This document shows, piece by piece, positions 1 through 9,140 of a stretch of 10,000 bases of DNA. Within the stretch, counting starts at the first letter, position 1, and each line of letters begins with the position of its first letter. The DNA comes from Trachelipus rathkii. Lineage: Eukaryota; Arthropoda; Malacostraca; Isopoda; Trachelipodidae. The notes beneath the pieces are model-generated. The model saw nothing but the letters and a program-made list of their open reading frames with translations, had not been told where the DNA came from and did no database searches. Position numbers and translations under genes: made by a program. The stretch is from positions 15,001 to 25,000 of the forward strand of contig JABUQX010028396.1 of the NCBI GenBank assembly GCA_015478945.1. Reading direction: 5' to 3'.

Positions 1-343
1 CTTGCAGCCAGCGAACACACACGCGCCCATGCATCGTTCAGCAGGTTTGGAGTCGAGTCGAGTCGAGTCGGAGTCGGTAGTCGCGATCGGAGATCAAGGT
101 TAGTATTGAGAGAAAGTGGAGTCGGAAGTCGGAAGTGAGTCGGATAGTCGCAATTTTGAAAAGGTGCGCAGTCCGCGCAGTCGAGTCGTAATTTTAGCAG
201 GCGTGGAGTCGTGATGATCGAGTCGGTACTGAGTCGAGTCGAATCAAAGTCGTAATTTCAAAAAGGTGAGTCGAGTCGCGTTTTTCAAAAGGTGTTAGTC
301 GCGATCGGATTCGGAAAATTTTTGAACCGACTCCACAACCCTG
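1..343. mobile_element. Right end of a GAGTCG-rich, hAT-like non-autonomous element (candidate)
   Basis: The stretch is built from irregular copies of GAGTCG/GGAGTCGG, starting with a clean (GAGTC)n run at 50-76 and recurring to about 310. It finishes at 327-343 with CCGACTCCACAACCCTG, whose reverse complement starts CAGGG, a common terminus of hAT-superfamily elements. The last CCGACTCC is the inverse of the internal GGAGTCGG units, so the element could fold back on itself. If the end is at 343, the next 8 bases (gttccaga) would be the target duplication. The left end lies outside the window, so neither the inverted terminal repeat nor the duplication can be confirmed. No transposase coding is visible. 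A plain degenerate minisatellite is the alternative. Confidence 0.42.
50..76. repeat. (GAGTC)n pentanucleotide tandem repeat
   Basis: Four consecutive GAGTC units are followed by G and a fifth unit. This is the most regular part of the GAGTCG-rich region and probably the seed from which the looser copies to about 310 derive. Confidence 0.75.
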
Positions 344-898
344 GTTCCAGAGCCACGTTTGCGCACTTCTATGTCACGTAAACGTCACAGTCAGCCGCCC
401 GGCCCGATGTTAAATCCTCGATTTCGGAATTAATAAACGGGGCTGCGCGGGAGAATACTTTGTTTACAAACAAATCTTTTACAAAACATGTGTCGGAATG
501 AAGATCAAAATTTTTTTATATTTAATTAAACTTTTATAGTAAGGATACTAGTTATATCGTATCATTCATTAAAAAATACATATAAAGTCATAAGAATATT
601 TGTTTACAATTGCCACTGATCCGACGGCACGCTCGCCCATTTCCAGTACTCAGAATTCCTGTTCTCTATAGGTTAATGGTAATTTTTTTCAATTCGAACT
701 TCCGAGTCGATTTTGCACACGGGCGGCACTCGGGCTTCTGGAAGCAGCTATAGTATATTCCTTTTTCACTTAATAAATTTATTAAACCGCTTATCCAAAT
801 TTTGCTTACAGACACAAAGAAGCTCACAGTAATGTATGACAAGATTGCCACATGCTTCTAGAGAGGACTCCACTGTTAATCAGACAAGTTTTATGTAT
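344..898. other. Unique-looking spacer, no gene supported
   Basis: The composition is mixed, with one GC-richer patch around 385-460. A minus-strand reading of 61 codons (851-666) has a hydrophobic start and three cysteines near its end, but it matches no family I know, has no coding neighbour and is of chance length. An AATAAA hexamer at about 430 has no transcript context. I see nothing else here. Confidence 0.6.
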
Positions 899-1167
899 AA
901 TTATATATATATATTATATAATATATAATATATCCAATATATATATAATATATATATATATAGTACTATATAATATATCACGATATAATAATATATAATA
1001 ATTATATATATATATATAATAGTATATATATAATAATATTATATATATATATATATATATATAATATAACATATTATATATTACCTATATAGTATATAAT
1101 TATATATATATATATAATATAATATATATATATATATATTTTATATATATTATATATATTAATATAT

Positions 1168-1210
<43 letters not shown>

Positions 1211-1394
1211 TATATAAAGTATATATATATAAAATTATTACTTTATTTAATAATATTTGATTTATAATTTTCTAATAATTAAAATCAAAAATATTTTTAA
1301 TTTTAAAATTTATTTAAATAGATATATATATATATATATATATATATATCTTATTACATAACACCATTAAAAATAATATTCTACAATATGTATA

Positions 1395-1432
<38 letters not shown>

Positions 1433-1597
1433 ATAATTATTTATATATATATATATATATATAATATTATATAATATAATATATATATATAAATATATAA
1501 TATAATATAATTATATAATATATATAATAAATATTAATATAATATAATATAAATATATATATATATATATATATTAATATATATATATATATATTAG

Positions 1598-1637
<40 letters not shown>

Positions 1638-2080
1638 ATATTATATATATAATTATACATATATTAATATATATTATATTATATATAAATAATTAATTTT
1701 TAAAATATAATTATAAATATATAATTATAAATATAATATAATAAATATAATATAATAATAATATATAAAATAAATATATTAATATAAATTATAATATAAT
1801 ATATTATATATAATATAATAAATATAATATAATATAATAAATATAATTAAATAAATATATATAAGATAATATAATATAAATATTAATATATATATATATA
1901 TATAATAATATATATACAATATATACATATATTTATATATACTATATATAATATATAATAATATATAATTATATATATACTATATATAAATATTATATAT
2001 ATTATATATATATTATTATATATATTATATATATAAATATATATATTATATTATATATTATTAATATAAATAACTTATAT
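899..2080. repeat. Imperfect TA-rich low-complexity tract, about 1.2 kb
   Basis: Almost the whole stretch is A and T, in short (TA)n runs broken every 10-40 bases by AA, TT or a rare G or C. A slightly more complex A/T island sits at about 1225-1320. This differs from the long pure TA arrays in the right half of the window and looks like an old, interrupted array or a poorly resolved assembly region. It abuts the truncated 3' side of the retrotransposon at about 2080. Confidence 0.9.
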
Positions 2081-2136
2081 ATATCAGCCTTTTGAAATCA
2101 GTATTGGCCACTACGGCTAGAAAATCAGTAAAGTCC

Positions 2137-2411
2137 TTACCAATCTTCTTCTAATTTCATCTGATAGTATCCTTTGACCAGATCCAAACAGGAAAAATAT
2201 TGCGCCCCTTGACACGAGAAGATCGTTTCCGAAATGTTGGCCATTGGGAACCTATCTGCTTCTGTTACTTTGTTTATGCGCCTATAGTCTATGCATAGAC
2301 GAAGTGTCCCATCCTTCTTCCTAAAGTACCACTGGGAGCTCCATTTCACGCCACATGCTCCACAATATCTTCATAACACAAATTCTGAACTGCTTTTTTC
2401 AATTCTTCATT
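2137..2411 (-). pseudogene. pol: Reverse transcriptase, N-terminal fragment (fingers and motif A)
   Basis: RT would copy the element's RNA into DNA in cytoplasmic particles. The main open frame runs 2349 to 2137 (70 codons). It carries KKDGTLRLCIDYRRIN at residues 11-26 and YFSCLDLVKGYYQM at residues 51-64, where Asp56 is the motif A catalytic aspartate. Another frame (2411-2346) supplies the usual upstream helix, with ELKKAVQ then EDIVEH, so a frameshift and stop fall at about 2346-2350. After motif A the frame stops. The sequence to about 2085 does not show the expected FGL..AP segment, and motif C (the second catalytic pair) is missing, so the enzyme cannot be functional. The family call is firm. 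The start codon given by an ORF finder is arbitrary. Confidence 0.88.
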
Positions 2412-2793
2412 TGTCCTTGAGGTCAAAATACTTCTCCCCTTTGGAGATGGGGCGTATAGTCATGTACCGAATCCTATAATGTTCATAACGTGTTGTTTAC
2501 ATCTGATCACTCTTCTCTAAATACAACCTCTTGCCTATGTAGTACTTTATGTTTTCCTTTCGGTTGTTCTGCGTCGTTAATTCTTCCATGAATGTGATTT
2601 CTTTTTCTAATTTTCCTTTGTCATTCCTTCTCCGATTGGTCCTCTTGTCTTCCTTTCCTATTTTACCAATGTGCTGTAACTGTATATCCTCTTTGTCATA
2701 TTTTTGAGGTCCTCTTCATTCCAATATTAAGATGGCGATTCCTGATTTTCTCTTTTTCCAATTCTTAATTGTCCTGCGTACAAGTTTCCTGCA
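2412..2793 (-). pseudogene. pol: Pol linker between protease and reverse transcriptase
   Basis: This is coding-like minus-strand sequence joining the protease and RT blocks. One frame is open for about 70 codons (roughly 2709-2497) and is very rich in Lys, Arg, Glu and Asn. Before it, a different frame gives a short Gly/Asn/Arg-rich stretch just after the protease ORF stop at 2794, so at least two frame changes occur. No catalytic motif is recognised. Together with the protease tail, the linker is longer than the compact spacing of many Gypsy elements. It reads as a variable part of Pol rather than a separate gene. Confidence 0.6.
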
Positions 2794-3460
2794 TTAATAT
2801 AAGTATCCTTCTTTTGTATTCCATTTTACCAATCCTGGTAATATTTTGAATCGTTTATTATAACCTCTTCGATTATTTTCTTCTCCTTCGACCAATAGTT
2901 CCTCTGGTTTCATATCATAGTATCTTCCTTCTCTGGGCTTAATCTGGTTTGAAGTCCAAGCAGCCTTTATTGGTACCCAATCATTTACTGTAATTGTTAC
3001 TTCTTCTGTAGTATACACTGGCAAGGATATTACAGTCCTTACACAATTCCCAGACCTTTCTGAAAAATAGACCTGTTCCTTTGTGTTTTGTTCACCATAT
3101 CTTGTAAAAGAACCATTTCTCACATCAATTTTAATTTTATTCTGAATCAAAAATGGCATTCCTAGGATTGTGCCTTCTTTCAGCCTTTCAACTACAATGA
3201 AATCTGCCGAACCATAATCGATGTCTTCAATTGAAATTTTTAATCTTGCTGTTTGGTGGGATTCCACAACCATTTGAGGGTCACCTACTCCTCGTAACCT
3301 CATTACCTTTTCTAACACTTCGGGATTCTGGATCCTTCTGAATTGTTCCTGGCCTATGATGCAATATTGTGAACCTGAATCAACAATAGCTGTCATTTCT
3401 ATATTATTTAATTTTATAACAAATTTCAACAAAGGAGTAATATTGATGCCTTGCTTACCT
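2794..3460 (-). pseudogene. pol: Retropepsin (aspartic protease) domain of Pol
   Basis: Retropepsins work as homodimers that cleave Gag-Pol during particle maturation. The longest open frame is 3432-2794 (212 codons). It has AIVDSG at residues 15-20 (catalytic Asp18, coding 3381-3373 for DSG), an extended strand-rich middle, and TILGMPFL at residues 88-95. This is the conserved hydrophobic-ILG block that follows the flap in retroviral-type proteases. The residues after about 110 form a basic and acidic tail leading to the RT linker. The 3432 start is a TTG, not a real initiation site: the same frame continues upstream to about 3453, where a one-base shift joins it to the linker frame. DSG rather than DTG is an accepted variant. 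The domain itself is unbroken. Confidence 0.88.
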
Positions 3461-3625
3461 CAATGGTTGTCCTACTTATGGCGTGGTATATGCCAGTTGT
3501 AGTGTTCACTGCGCCTGTTTCTCTTCCTTTAGGTATCCGTTGTGGTAAGGCATCCTTAATTTCCTGAGGTTTCCTGCTTATGAACTCCTCTGCTTCTGGA
3601 TCCAATACTGTATCAACTTGAATAA
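3433..3625 (-). pseudogene. Gag-to-protease linker
   Basis: On the minus strand one frame stays open for about 60 codons, from about 3625 to the stop near 3435. It starts around VIQVDTVLDPEAEEF and is mildly acidic, then Thr-rich before the protease. No domain is recognised. It lies between the last zinc knuckle and the retropepsin and reads as the Gag-Pol connecting region. A frame change at about 3615 separates it from the knuckle frame, and another near 3450 separates it from the protease. Confidence 0.6.
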
Positions 3626-3640
3626 CCGGGCTGGGTCCTA

Positions 3641-4003
3641 AACAGTGGTTTACTTGGGGGTGTCGCTCCTGCTCGTTCCCGGGGTCGGCGGAGCTACCTC
3701 GTTTCCCGAAGTTGCTTGTTTTTTACCCTTATTAATTCTTGTATTTGTTCCTGAAGTGGACAAGTATCCCTCCAATGTCCCATTTGAATGCATAAAAAGC
3801 ATTTTTTTCAATGGGTTTCCTCTCATTCTGCCTTTGTCCACCCATATCCTGTTGATCTTGTCTTCTATAACCTTGTTCTTGTCTGAAACCCTCTTCTGAA
3901 TCCACATTCCCCAGTCCGATGTTCATTACTCCCACATCTAAGCACCATCCATTATATTTTCGACATTCTCTTTTAAAATGTCCTATCCTTTGCACCAGTA
4001 ACA
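3641..4003 (-). pseudogene. gag: Gag nucleocapsid region with three CCHC zinc knuckles
   Basis: Nucleocapsid knuckles bind the element's RNA for packaging. Three blocks fit C-X2-C-X4-H-X4-C. Knuckle 1 (4003-3963) and knuckle 2 (3944-3904) lie 18 bases apart. Knuckle 3 (3801-3760), beginning CFLC with His in MGHW, follows 102 bases later. Knuckle 3 is intact at 42 bases. Knuckles 1 and 2 each measure 41 bases, one short of 14 codons, so each is frameshifted between its cysteine pair and its histidine or within the cysteine pair. The segment between knuckles 2 and 3 is Gln/Arg/Asp-rich and is open in another frame (about 3900-3735). A stop closes the third-knuckle frame near 3690, after which Pro/Arg-rich sequence continues. 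Spacing and residues make the assignment strong even with the breaks. Confidence 0.82.
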
Positions 4004-5016
4004 TCTTTTTTCCTCATTGTCATATCTTCCATTATTATTTCCTGGTTGTATTCCCTTGTATTTCGTTTTCTGCTGATATAACTGGTCTTCCATCGCCGCA
4101 CTTTTATCTACGTATGTACTTTTTGTATATTGGTCTCCATTTTAGTTGTGGCCCATCGGCTATACCCTATCCTTGATTCCTCCTCTTGGCCCTCCAATTC
4201 ATCCTCCTCCTCCTGTGCCCAGTTTAGCACATCTTTCCACCTTACTTTAAGGCTTTCTTTCTCATTTCCCCATCCTTATTCTGAATCTTCTTGCCATCTT
4301 TTTCGGTATGAAATTACTAGTAAAATTTGTTTATCAATATTTGTTTGTTCCCTATCTTCCTCTTTATAAGTTAGCTGGCCTCGTAAAGTGGTATTGAACC
4401 CCTTAACGCAAAACTCACCCCAGCTCTTTCATTCTTTCGCAGCTCTAAACCTCCAAAACTCTTTTTGTAAATCTATCTGCTCGGTTTCCTTTTCCTCTTG
4501 CACCAGCTTTTCAATCTAGCACGATGATGTGCGTATATATTGACCTTAGGCCCTATAGATACATATTAGTACTGTCCTTAGTACCGGGGGACCTTTCTAA
4601 GAAATTTCGAATTCTACCCGCCCAACGATTTGTCTTTTACCTAGTTTGTTCCTTGGCATATGCGTCGTAGTTCTTCTATAAAATGCCTCAATTTCTGGAC
4701 TTTCCTTTCCCATATTTTAAAGGTTTCACAGCCTTTATATTATCCTCCTAAATGACTTCATCACCTCTACCATCTCACCGGCCAAAACGATAAATATCTT
4801 ACTCACTGCCTTAGTATGTTCCACACCTGACTCTTCCAATTCTATTAACCTTTTGAGCCATTTTTTCCTCCCTGGTCCATTCACTCTCAGCTTCTTCTAT
4901 TTCATCTTCCGCTGTAGAACTTCCATCGAAGGTGTATTTTCTTTCCGCCCTCCTTCTCCTTTCTTATTCTTCCTCTTTGGCCTATTGCTACTGTGCTCAT
5001 TTGTACATCAAAGGGG
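4004..5016 (-). pseudogene. gag: Gag middle (capsid-like) region, heavily frameshifted
   Basis: This kilobase links the N-terminal Gag ORF to the zinc knuckles. It has no long single frame, but shifting between minus-strand frames gives coherent pieces. A Lys/Gly-rich patch lies at about 4990-4900. A helix-like piece around 4740-4640 includes AVKPLKYG. A Glu/Gln-rich helix follows at about 4510-4440. A block at about 4430-4370 contains KGFNTTLRGQL, like the hydrophobic-Asn-LRG segment of Gypsy capsids. An acidic patch at about 4215-4180 includes NWAQEEEDELEG. Several in-frame stops and at least five frame changes are needed. Plus-strand open frames here (such as 4130-4369) are low-complexity Ser/Phe/Leu readings of the opposite strand. 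Confidence 0.62.
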
Positions 5017-5415
5017 TCACTTGTTGGCTCCTCTCTGAACTACTTTCCTCATCTGTTTCATACCGTTGGTGACTTTCTTTGGTATATTCTTTTGTTTAAC
5101 GCTTTGATCACGGGTCAGCCTCCATTTTTGGTAGGCCTGGTCCTCGATCCTCACTCTATTTTTTATATTAAGACTTCCTTTAGGATCAGTCTTTTGTCCT
5201 GTCTGGGTAACTTCTGTTACCTCACTCTTCTGTGCTGTGACTATCGGTTCCTCCTCTGTACGTGTGGGTCCTTTCCTACTTTTCAACACCTGAAATATTC
5301 CCTCTAATACCGTCAACATTCGATCAGTATCCAAGTTTTCATCTTCCGCTATAGCAACCTGGAACTTTTCCAAGTACCCAATTGCACTTTCTTTGGTGGG
5401 CTGCTTAGTCTCCTC
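5017..5415 (-). pseudogene. gag: Gag, N-terminal part
   Basis: The open frame 5373-5017 has 118 codons. It is hydrophilic: an amphipathic helix comes first (residues about 1-32, with LTVLEGIFQVLK), then a Thr/Lys/Glu-rich segment, then a basic tail. The same frame continues upstream of the Met at 5373 through KESAIGYLEKFQ to about 5415. There the only nearby ATG (about 5418) is out of frame by one base, so the true start may be there or further upstream beyond the TA array. No named domain is recognised. It is assigned to Gag by position, with the frame leading towards the capsid-like and knuckle blocks on the same strand. The stop at 5017 is probably another frame break, since a Pro/Asp/Met-rich open frame continues at once. 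Confidence 0.65.
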
Positions 5416-5450
5416 ATGTTAACTCTATCACCTGTCCTTATCTGAATTCC

Positions 5451-5761
<311 letters not shown>

Positions 5762-5774
5762 TAAAATCAACCAC

Positions 5775-5858
5775 TCACTGATCGGGAGTAAGAAAAATAC
5801 AAAAATTCTCCTTATGTTTTTCTATAAGTTCCTTAATGATCTGGGACTCCTCCCTTGC
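5775..5858 (-). pseudogene. Short coding-like fragment, possible Gag N-terminus
   Basis: On the minus strand 27 codons read as a charged amphipathic helix (starting AREESQIIKELIEKHKENF) and end in a stop at 5775. The composition is much more protein-like than the T-rich leader upstream of it. The frame has no Met nearby, although it stays open far upstream through Phe-rich sequence. It may be the first segment of Gag, cut off from the rest by the TA array. The length is too short to be sure. Confidence 0.3.
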
Positions 5859-6318
5859 TACAATTGACCGCGAAAATTTCCAAAAAGAGAGAAATATTAA
5901 TTTCCCTTCCTTCCCTCTTCCTTTACCAATTGTCAGTAACTTGCGAACAAAAGAAAAGAAAAATTCACGGCCAAAAAAATATATTCAAAGAAAAAAAACA
6001 ATAAAAACAAAAAATTATAAACTTCTGACATACTTACAACTAAAAATCTCTTTAATAACAAAAGAACTAACAAAACTTGTTATTAAATCCTACTGTTTCA
6101 CAAAGTATACCTTCAATTTGAAAGCAAAAAAAAAAAAAAAAAAAATTCGATTTTTTAAACAAAAAAAAAAAAAAATATCCTATTATATATAAAAAAAAAA
6201 AAAAAATTTTTTTTTTTAGACCAAAAAAAAACCAACAAAAAGAATGTTCCTCACCTTTATTAGTCTCCCTATTGACCTCCTCTCTTCTCGTTCACCACCG
6301 GTGTTTGGTCTTCTGTAA
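5859..6318 (-). other. Putative 5' leader of the retrotransposon, A/T homopolymer-rich
   Basis: This sequence lies between the candidate primer-binding site and the first coding-like fragment. On the minus strand it is T-rich, with several A or T runs of 10-17 bases around 6125-6220. The plus-strand open frame 5836-6192 is Lys-rich only because it reads the A runs, so I do not treat it as a gene. Confidence 0.45.
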
Positions 6319-6336
6319 ATTTTGTACGAGCCACCA
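6319..6336 (-). promoter_or_regulatory. Candidate tRNA primer-binding site
   Basis: The minus strand reads TGGTGGCTCGTACAAAAT from 6336. It starts with TGG, the complement of tRNA 3' CCA, and its first 11 bases match the known tRNA-Pro primer site TGGGGGCTCGTCCGGGAT at 10 positions (13 of 18 overall). It sits one base after a CA that could end the LTR, which is where a primer site belongs. The weaker 3' half means that either the site has decayed or another tRNA was used. Confidence 0.45.
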
Positions 6337-6337
6337 G

Positions 6338-6960
6338 TGAAATGAAATGGATTCTTTTCCTTTATTTATTTTTGTTATCTCCTTTTCTGCGGGAGGTAAG
6401 GTTTACGTTCCTTTACAGGGACCTTTCCTGTTATGGTGAAATACAAGAGACAAAGAGGATTTGAGAAACACAACTATTGGTTTTTTCTTATATATAATAA
6501 ATAATATGAATAAATAAGTATTTTAATAACAATCCTAACTACCTATGGCTGTTAACTTTAATTTATAAACACCCTATTAATACCTAAGCTAATTACCATA
6601 TAACAGTTATTTCATAATAAAATATATAATATAATGCAAATTCGGATTATGTGTATTATTTATAAGTTCAATTTATTTACAAAACACCGGAGTAATACTT
6701 CCTTTAAACGTCGTTATTCAGACGGTAGCCCTTCGGAAGATGCCTTTTACTCCTTTTATGCGACGTTGGTTTTGTCCTCTAACCCTGACCTTCCTATAAT
6801 GGTCAATAGGTTGAATCCGTCAATAAGTCCTAAGTATGAATCGGCCTGATCCAACTGACACACAACCTGTGTGAACTTTCGACTTTCGGAATATTCCGTG
6901 ACCTGAGTTAAGTCTTAGTGGCTAACCTAGGGTTAACCTGGGCCTCTAACTTCAGTTTCA
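6338..6960 (-). repeat. Candidate 5' LTR (boundaries tentative)
   Basis: The segment begins TGAAATG at 6338 (plus strand) and ends CAGTTTCA at 6960, giving TG...CA ends with a 5-bp inverted TGAAA/TTTCA. On the minus strand it holds a TATA-like CATAAAAGG at about 6758-6766 and an overlapping AATAAA signal near 6361-6371, close to the end next to the primer site, as expected for U3-R-U5. The second LTR copy is not in the window, so the edges cannot be proved. The plus-strand 71-codon open frame at 6634-6849 inside it has no recognisable features. Confidence 0.42.
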
Positions 6961-7190
6961 AACTTAGTCGGCAATTAATTGTAGCCTTGGCCTCAATATT
7001 TGGTAGTAACCTTGTCGGACTTGACCTCGTCTCTGGGTCCGATCAGAATCCAATCTTTAAGCTGGGTCCTAGACTTGGCTCCCTGAAATCATAAATGACC
7101 AACCATTAATTATTGCCTCTACTAATAGTACTAAATACATACTTAAATGACGCCAATAGTTATTCATGCCATCGGAATAACAATAATAAT
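6961..7190. other. Spacer, no gene supported
   Basis: Mixed-composition DNA similar in texture to the candidate LTR, with many ACCT/GGCCT words. It could be LTR sequence if the true LTR edge is further right. No convincing open frame or RNA gene is seen. Confidence 0.5.
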
Positions 7191-7225
7191 AATTATAATA
7201 CCAATAATAATAATAATAATAAATA

Positions 7226-7321
<96 letters not shown>

Positions 7322-7334
7322 GTAATAATAATAA
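7191..7334. repeat. (TAA)n microsatellite
   Basis: A nearly pure AAT/TAA trinucleotide array, interrupted by AAATAAATAA at about 7220-7230. The long Tyr- or Leu-run open frames on the minus strand (7379-7164 and 7401-7069) are readings of this repeat. Confidence 0.97.
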
Positions 7335-7509
7335 CATTCCCCCTAAACCTTTCGTACATATAATATTTATAAAGTGCACAAATAATGAGATAACCTAACA
7401 CTCGATTCTGTTAACCCAATGATATTAATACTCCGGAATAATATAATAAACACTAATGCTCATAACCCCTAAATATCAAATATAATAATGAAAATAGCAA
7501 TAACGATGT
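7335..7509. other. A/T-rich spacer between TAA arrays
   Basis: No open frame, motif or structure was found beyond short AATA-rich runs. Confidence 0.6.
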
Positions 7510-7517
7510 CAATAATA

Positions 7518-7613
<96 letters not shown>

Positions 7614-7615
7614 TA
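7510..7615. repeat. Second (TAA)n microsatellite
   Basis: An AAT/TAA array with small interruptions, in the same phase and strand orientation as the array at 7191-7334. Degenerate ATTA/AATA words continue to about 7690. Confidence 0.97.
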
Positions 7616-7808
7616 ATATTATTAGTAATAATTACTACTACTAAATAGGAATATTACTAATAATGGTAGTATTAATAATCAAAATAATCACAGTCTTTAC
7701 TTATCTGCAACTAAAATTTGTGAAACCCTAAATTCGTATGCGTGTCTTTTCCTCAATGTTACTTCCCATATCTTAAGAATCCTTTTTACACCTTTGTATA
7801 TGTTTCTA

Positions 7809-8005
<197 letters not shown>

Positions 8006-8576
8006 CCTCCTTAAATCCTTTTGGATACTATTCTTTTCCTGTGTCATTTTTACTCTAAACTTTTCGTTTATCATGACTATTCTTAATATAATTTTCATTG
8101 TCCTTCAAACCAAAAAGATCCCATATATAAATTTTACAATATTCTTTGGTAATTCCTCGTATTCTAACAATGTCCCCTAGTTTATCCGTATCTAATTTTC
8201 CACAATTTACGCTTTAACACTGCTATATTTTAATTAAACTCAAACGTTATTTCGTCAAATTTAAACAGCAAGTCATAAATCCTATTCCTACTTTTAGATT
8301 TTAAACTATCGTAAATATCGCTTTATATTTAATTATACGTACCAATTTTTGGGAGAGTTTGCCTTTTATAAAGCTGGAGTCACACTTAGTAAATAAATCC
8401 TTAGAAAGTTGTCAATCACAATCTGGTAAATAAATCCTTAGAAAGTTAGCACTTTTTAAGCCTGTATTCAATTCGGCTGTTCACTTGAACCTTTTTAGAA
8501 AATCAATAAATTTCCTTTCTAGCCTGAACATAGTTTTCTGCTTCGTAAAAAATTGGAAGGTTGATTAAATAGATGC
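8006..8576. other. Unique island between TA arrays, no firm gene
   Basis: The longest protein-like reading is on the minus strand, 8213 to 8055. It has 52 codons between stops and includes [20 protein letters not shown], with no Met start and no family I recognise. It could be a relic of a transposon or gene, or chance. A 22-bp direct repeat lies at 8389-8447. Nothing else is supported. Confidence 0.5.
8389..8447. repeat. 22-bp direct repeat pair, period 37
   Basis: The same 22 bases, starting GTAAATAAATCC, occur at 8389-8410 and 8426-8447 with no mismatch. The 15 bases between the copies are unrelated to them. Confidence 0.92.
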
Positions 8577-8596
8577 CACGAGTCACCAGACTCGTG
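8577..8596. repeat. Perfect hairpin abutting a TA array
   Basis: CACGAGTC and GACTCGTG form an 8-bp perfect stem with the 4-base loop ACCA. Four bases later the TA array begins. Confidence 0.85.
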
Positions 8597-8599
<3 letters not shown>

Positions 8600-8692
<93 letters not shown>

Positions 8693-8708
8693 ATATATAT
8701 ATAGCAAA

Positions 8709-8788
<80 letters not shown>
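8600..8788. repeat. (TA)n array in three blocks
   Basis: TA runs at about 8600-8688, 8690-8703 and 8711-8788 are separated only by AAACT and a GCAAAAAAA spacer. The long Tyr/Ile open frames across it are repeat readings. Confidence 0.97.
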
Positions 8789-9064
<276 letters not shown>

Positions 9065-9097
9065 CATGCGCACCCATCATCAAACAACAACAAAACT

Positions 9098-9140
9098 TAC
9101 AACATGCTGACGTCATTCCTAATGATGTCAGCATTTTGTA
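9098..9140. repeat. 19-bp-arm inverted repeat containing a CRE
   Basis: The arms 9098-9116 and 9122-9140 pair at 17 of 19 positions around the loop TCCTA. The left arm includes a full CRE, TGACGTCA (9108-9115). The right arm has the one-base variant TGATGTCA. It could be a regulatory dyad, or the fold-back of a very small element. Confidence 0.85.

Noticed and set aside
666..851. Minus-strand 61-codon frame with a hydrophobic start and a small cysteine cluster
   Set aside because: Too short, no matching family, no start context or partner exon. The three cysteines do not fit a known zinc-binding spacing.
3645..5307. Several plus-strand open frames of 79-104 codons
   Set aside because: They lie opposite the minus-strand Gag coding and are Phe/Ser/Leu/Pro-rich, as expected from the antisense of Lys/Glu-rich coding.
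5836..6192. Plus-strand 118-codon Lys-rich open frame
   Set aside because: Its lysines come from A homopolymers, and it overlaps the retrotransposon leader on the other strand.
7069..7401. Minus-strand frames with long Leu or Tyr runs
   Set aside because: They read the TAA microsatellite. A poly-Leu membrane protein is not credible here.
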